From the NCBI RefSeq assembly GCF_016863395.1, contig NZ_BOOU01000074.1, positions 24,290 through 88,289 on the forward strand: DNA of 64,000 nt, read 5' to 3'. Shown here one piece after another: positions 62,773 to 64,000 of this stretch. Within the stretch, counting starts at the first letter, position 1; each line of letters opens with the position of its first letter. The notes below the pieces were generated by a model that was given only the letters and a program-made list of their open reading frames with translations, did no database searches and was not told the origin of the DNA. Made by a program: the position numbers and the translations under genes. This stretch comes from Sphaerisporangium rufum (GTDB lineage: Bacteria; Actinomycetota; Actinomycetes; Streptosporangiales; Streptosporangiaceae).

Positions 62773-63015
62773 TTACCGGGCTTCGTTCAGGTCGAGCAGA
62801 TCGACCCGAACGTACTTGCCGTCGGCCAGCGCGTTCATCACGGTGCGCAGCGCCTTGGCGGTACGGCCACCACGGCCGATGACCTTGCCGAGGTCCTCGG
62901 GGTGAACCCGGACCTCAAGAACGCGCCCGCTGCGGATGCGGCGGGCACGCACCAGAACGTCGTCGGGATGCTCGACGATGCCCTTGACCAGGTGCTCGAG
63001 GGCCTCCTCAAGCAC
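62773..63015 (-). CDS. KH-domain RNA-binding protein (YlqC/KhpA type)
   Basis: This 80-residue protein is a single KH domain with the GxxG loop IGRGGRT at about 54-60. It binds RNA, and KhpA proteins affect cell shape and translation in other Gram-positives. GTG 63015 is one base after the rpsP stop, so the two are coupled. Length is typical. Confidence 0.92.
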   Translation of the reverse strand: MLEEALEHLVKGIVEHPDDVLVRARRIRSGRVLEVRVHPEDLGKVIGRGGRTAKALRTVMNALADGKYVRVDLLDLNEAR

Positions 63016-63016
63016 C

Positions 63017-63481
63017 TCAGGCCTCGCCTTCCGGCTTCTCCTCCGCGGCCTGCTCGGCCGGAGCCGCGGCGGTGTCGTCGGCCTTCGCCGTCTTGCGTGC
63101 CTTGCGCGGCGTGGTGGCCGTGCTGCCGGCGGAGTCGCTGGACAGGGCCTCCTTGGCCGCCGCCTCGTAGATCGCGTGCCGGTCGGGACGGGCCTCGGCG
63201 ACCTGCAGCGGCTCCGGGGCGGCCTCGCCCTTGAACTTCTGCCAGTCACCGGTGAGCTTCAGGAGCTTCAGGACCGGCTCGGTCGGCTGCGCGCCGACCC
63301 CCAGCCAGTACTGCGCCCGCTCGGAGTTCACCTTGATGACCGAAGGGTGCTCCTTGGGGTGGTACAGGCCGATCTCCTCGATCGCCCGGCCGTCACGCTT
63401 GGTGCGGCTGTCCGCCACCACGATGCGGTACTGCGGATTGCGGATCATGCCGAGCCGCTTGAGCTTGATCTTGACTGCCAC
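63017..63481 (-). CDS. rpsP: 30S ribosomal protein S16
   Basis: This 154-residue protein has the S16 core at 1-85 ([24 protein letters not shown] split, then GLYHPKEHP). After about 100 comes an Ala/Lys/Glu-rich tail ([21 protein letters not shown]) that is longer than usual. The GTG at 63481 follows AGGAGAG by 9 bp. It is the first gene of the rpsP-KH-rimM-trmD-rplS group. Confidence 0.95.
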   Translation of the reverse strand: MAVKIKLKRLGMIRNPQYRIVVADSRTKRDGRAIEEIGLYHPKEHPSVIKVNSERAQYWLGVGAQPTEPVLKLLKLTGDWQKFKGEAAPEPLQVAEARPDRHAIYEAAAKEALSSDSAGSTATTPRKARKTAKADDTAAAPAEQAAEEKPEGEA

Positions 63482-63690
63482 GGGTGTGGTCTCTCCTGGA
63501 CTTTCGAGCGCGAATGAGCGGGCGTCTCGCCGAGTGGGGCACGACGGGATGACCGCCCGAGGGACAAGCGTGACGCGCGGGGGTGAGAGGGCACCCACAC
63601 TCACGGTGTTCCAGCATGACATTCTGCCAGACGTTCCGACCGTTGTGTTATTTGGCTCGCTGTGCTTGCTTAGCGCGCTCCGTGTTTGCC

Positions 63691-63753
63691 TGGCGCGCTC
63701 CGCGCGCGGGTCCGGGCTGTGCTCGCTTGGCTCGCTCCGCTCGCGGGTTCGGG
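63691..63753. repeat. two related 26-bp repeats, with a third degenerate copy near 63972
   Basis: Units at 63691-63716 and 63728-63753 match at 23 of 26 bases. A partial unit precedes them near 63670 and a further related unit lies near 63972-63999. Each contains a direct hexamer pair around TCC (GCGCGC or GCTCGC). They are likely members of a dispersed intergenic repeat family. Confidence 0.6.
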
Positions 63754-63845
63754 CGCCCTTTAGCCGGTGTTGTTCGTTCGTCGCTCGCAAGCCTTCGTTC
63801 CTCAGGCTTACTCCCTCCTCCTCACAACACCGGCGCGCCCGAACC
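63746..63845. repeat. large compound inverted repeat
   Basis: Two 10-bp stem segments (63746-63755 with 63836-63845, and 63764-63773 with 63824-63833) form one long interrupted stem around a 50-base loop that itself contains AAGCC/GGCTT arms. It lies in non-coding DNA between rpsP and whatever lies past the window. Confidence 0.65.
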
Positions 63846-64000
63846 GCCCGGGAGGGGCCGGCTACGGGAGAACGGCATGCTGCGCGCGGGGTGGGTGACG
63901 TGGCTGGGTCACCTGCTGCTCCACCGGGAGGGGTGGGCGGTGGGGTTACGGCTCGGGCGCGCGGTGTTTTTTGGCGCGCGCTTCGCGCGCGCGGATCCGG

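Larger units (their letters stand above)
63482..64000. other. 519-bp non-coding region upstream of rpsP
   Basis: No gene was found. The first about 150 bp should carry the rpsP promoter; the AT-richer patch near 63620-63660 is the likely place. The rest holds short repeats of a GGC-CGC-TCC-GC type and a large compound hairpin, described separately. Confidence 0.5.

Overview
The window is very G+C-rich, densely coded DNA from a filamentous-type actinobacterium. Codon third positions are almost all G or C, GTG and TTG starts are common, and 4-bp stop/start overlaps are frequent. The right half carries the classic actinobacterial housekeeping order rpsP, KH protein, rimM, trmD, rplS, two lepB genes, rnhB, DUF2469, yraN, yifB, dprA, M23 peptidase, rpsB, tsf, pyrH, frr, cdsA, rlmN. 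WXG100-like giant proteins, DivIVA-repeat proteins, a stand-alone RsbW-like ATPase and a SUFU-domain protein point to Streptosporangiales (Thermomonosporaceae/Actinomadura-like). That placement is inference; no rRNA gene is present to settle it.

Region 1 (1-15.3 kb) is metabolism. An HxlR regulator faces an alpha/beta hydrolase. A long minus-strand run follows: gamma-aminobutyraldehyde-type dehydrogenase, the polyamine ABC importer potA-potD-potB-potC, then three tightly coupled genes for a GCS2/ATP-grasp fusion ligase, an asparagine-synthase-like amidotransferase and an S9 peptidase. A divergent Lrp-type regulator shares an operator-like dyad with the dehydrogenase. The layout suggests uptake and oxidation of polyamines beside a pathway that builds and trims a small gamma-glutamyl-type amide.

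Region 2 (15.5-36.9 kb) is accessory. It has a secreted protein, a DivIVA-repeat protein, a two-gene ABC exporter, and two paralogous giant proteins of about 1,470 and 1,553 residues. Each giant has a WXG100-like head, a disordered Pro-rich middle and an HEIAHH zincin core. They surround a 13-blade WD40 gene with its own N-terminal domain. Next come a 600-residue WXG-like protein, a small WXG100 protein, two related lipoproteins and a TPR-type regulator. A visibly lower-G+C block of about 2.8 kb has both edges inside genes, so it looks like an exchanged segment.

Region 3 (37-45 kb) holds RNase HI, an anti-sigma-type ATPase, a methyltransferase, an amidohydrolase divergent from a MerR/TipAS regulator with a textbook 19-bp-spacer leaderless promoter, rlmN and a SUFU-domain gene.

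Region 4 (45-63.5 kb) is the core run for translation, RNA processing, phospholipid synthesis, protein secretion and DNA uptake. It is interrupted by an ArsR/MFS pair and a CoA-transferase with apparently reordered domains. The last 500 bp beyond rpsP are non-coding and hold a family of short repeats and a large compound hairpin.
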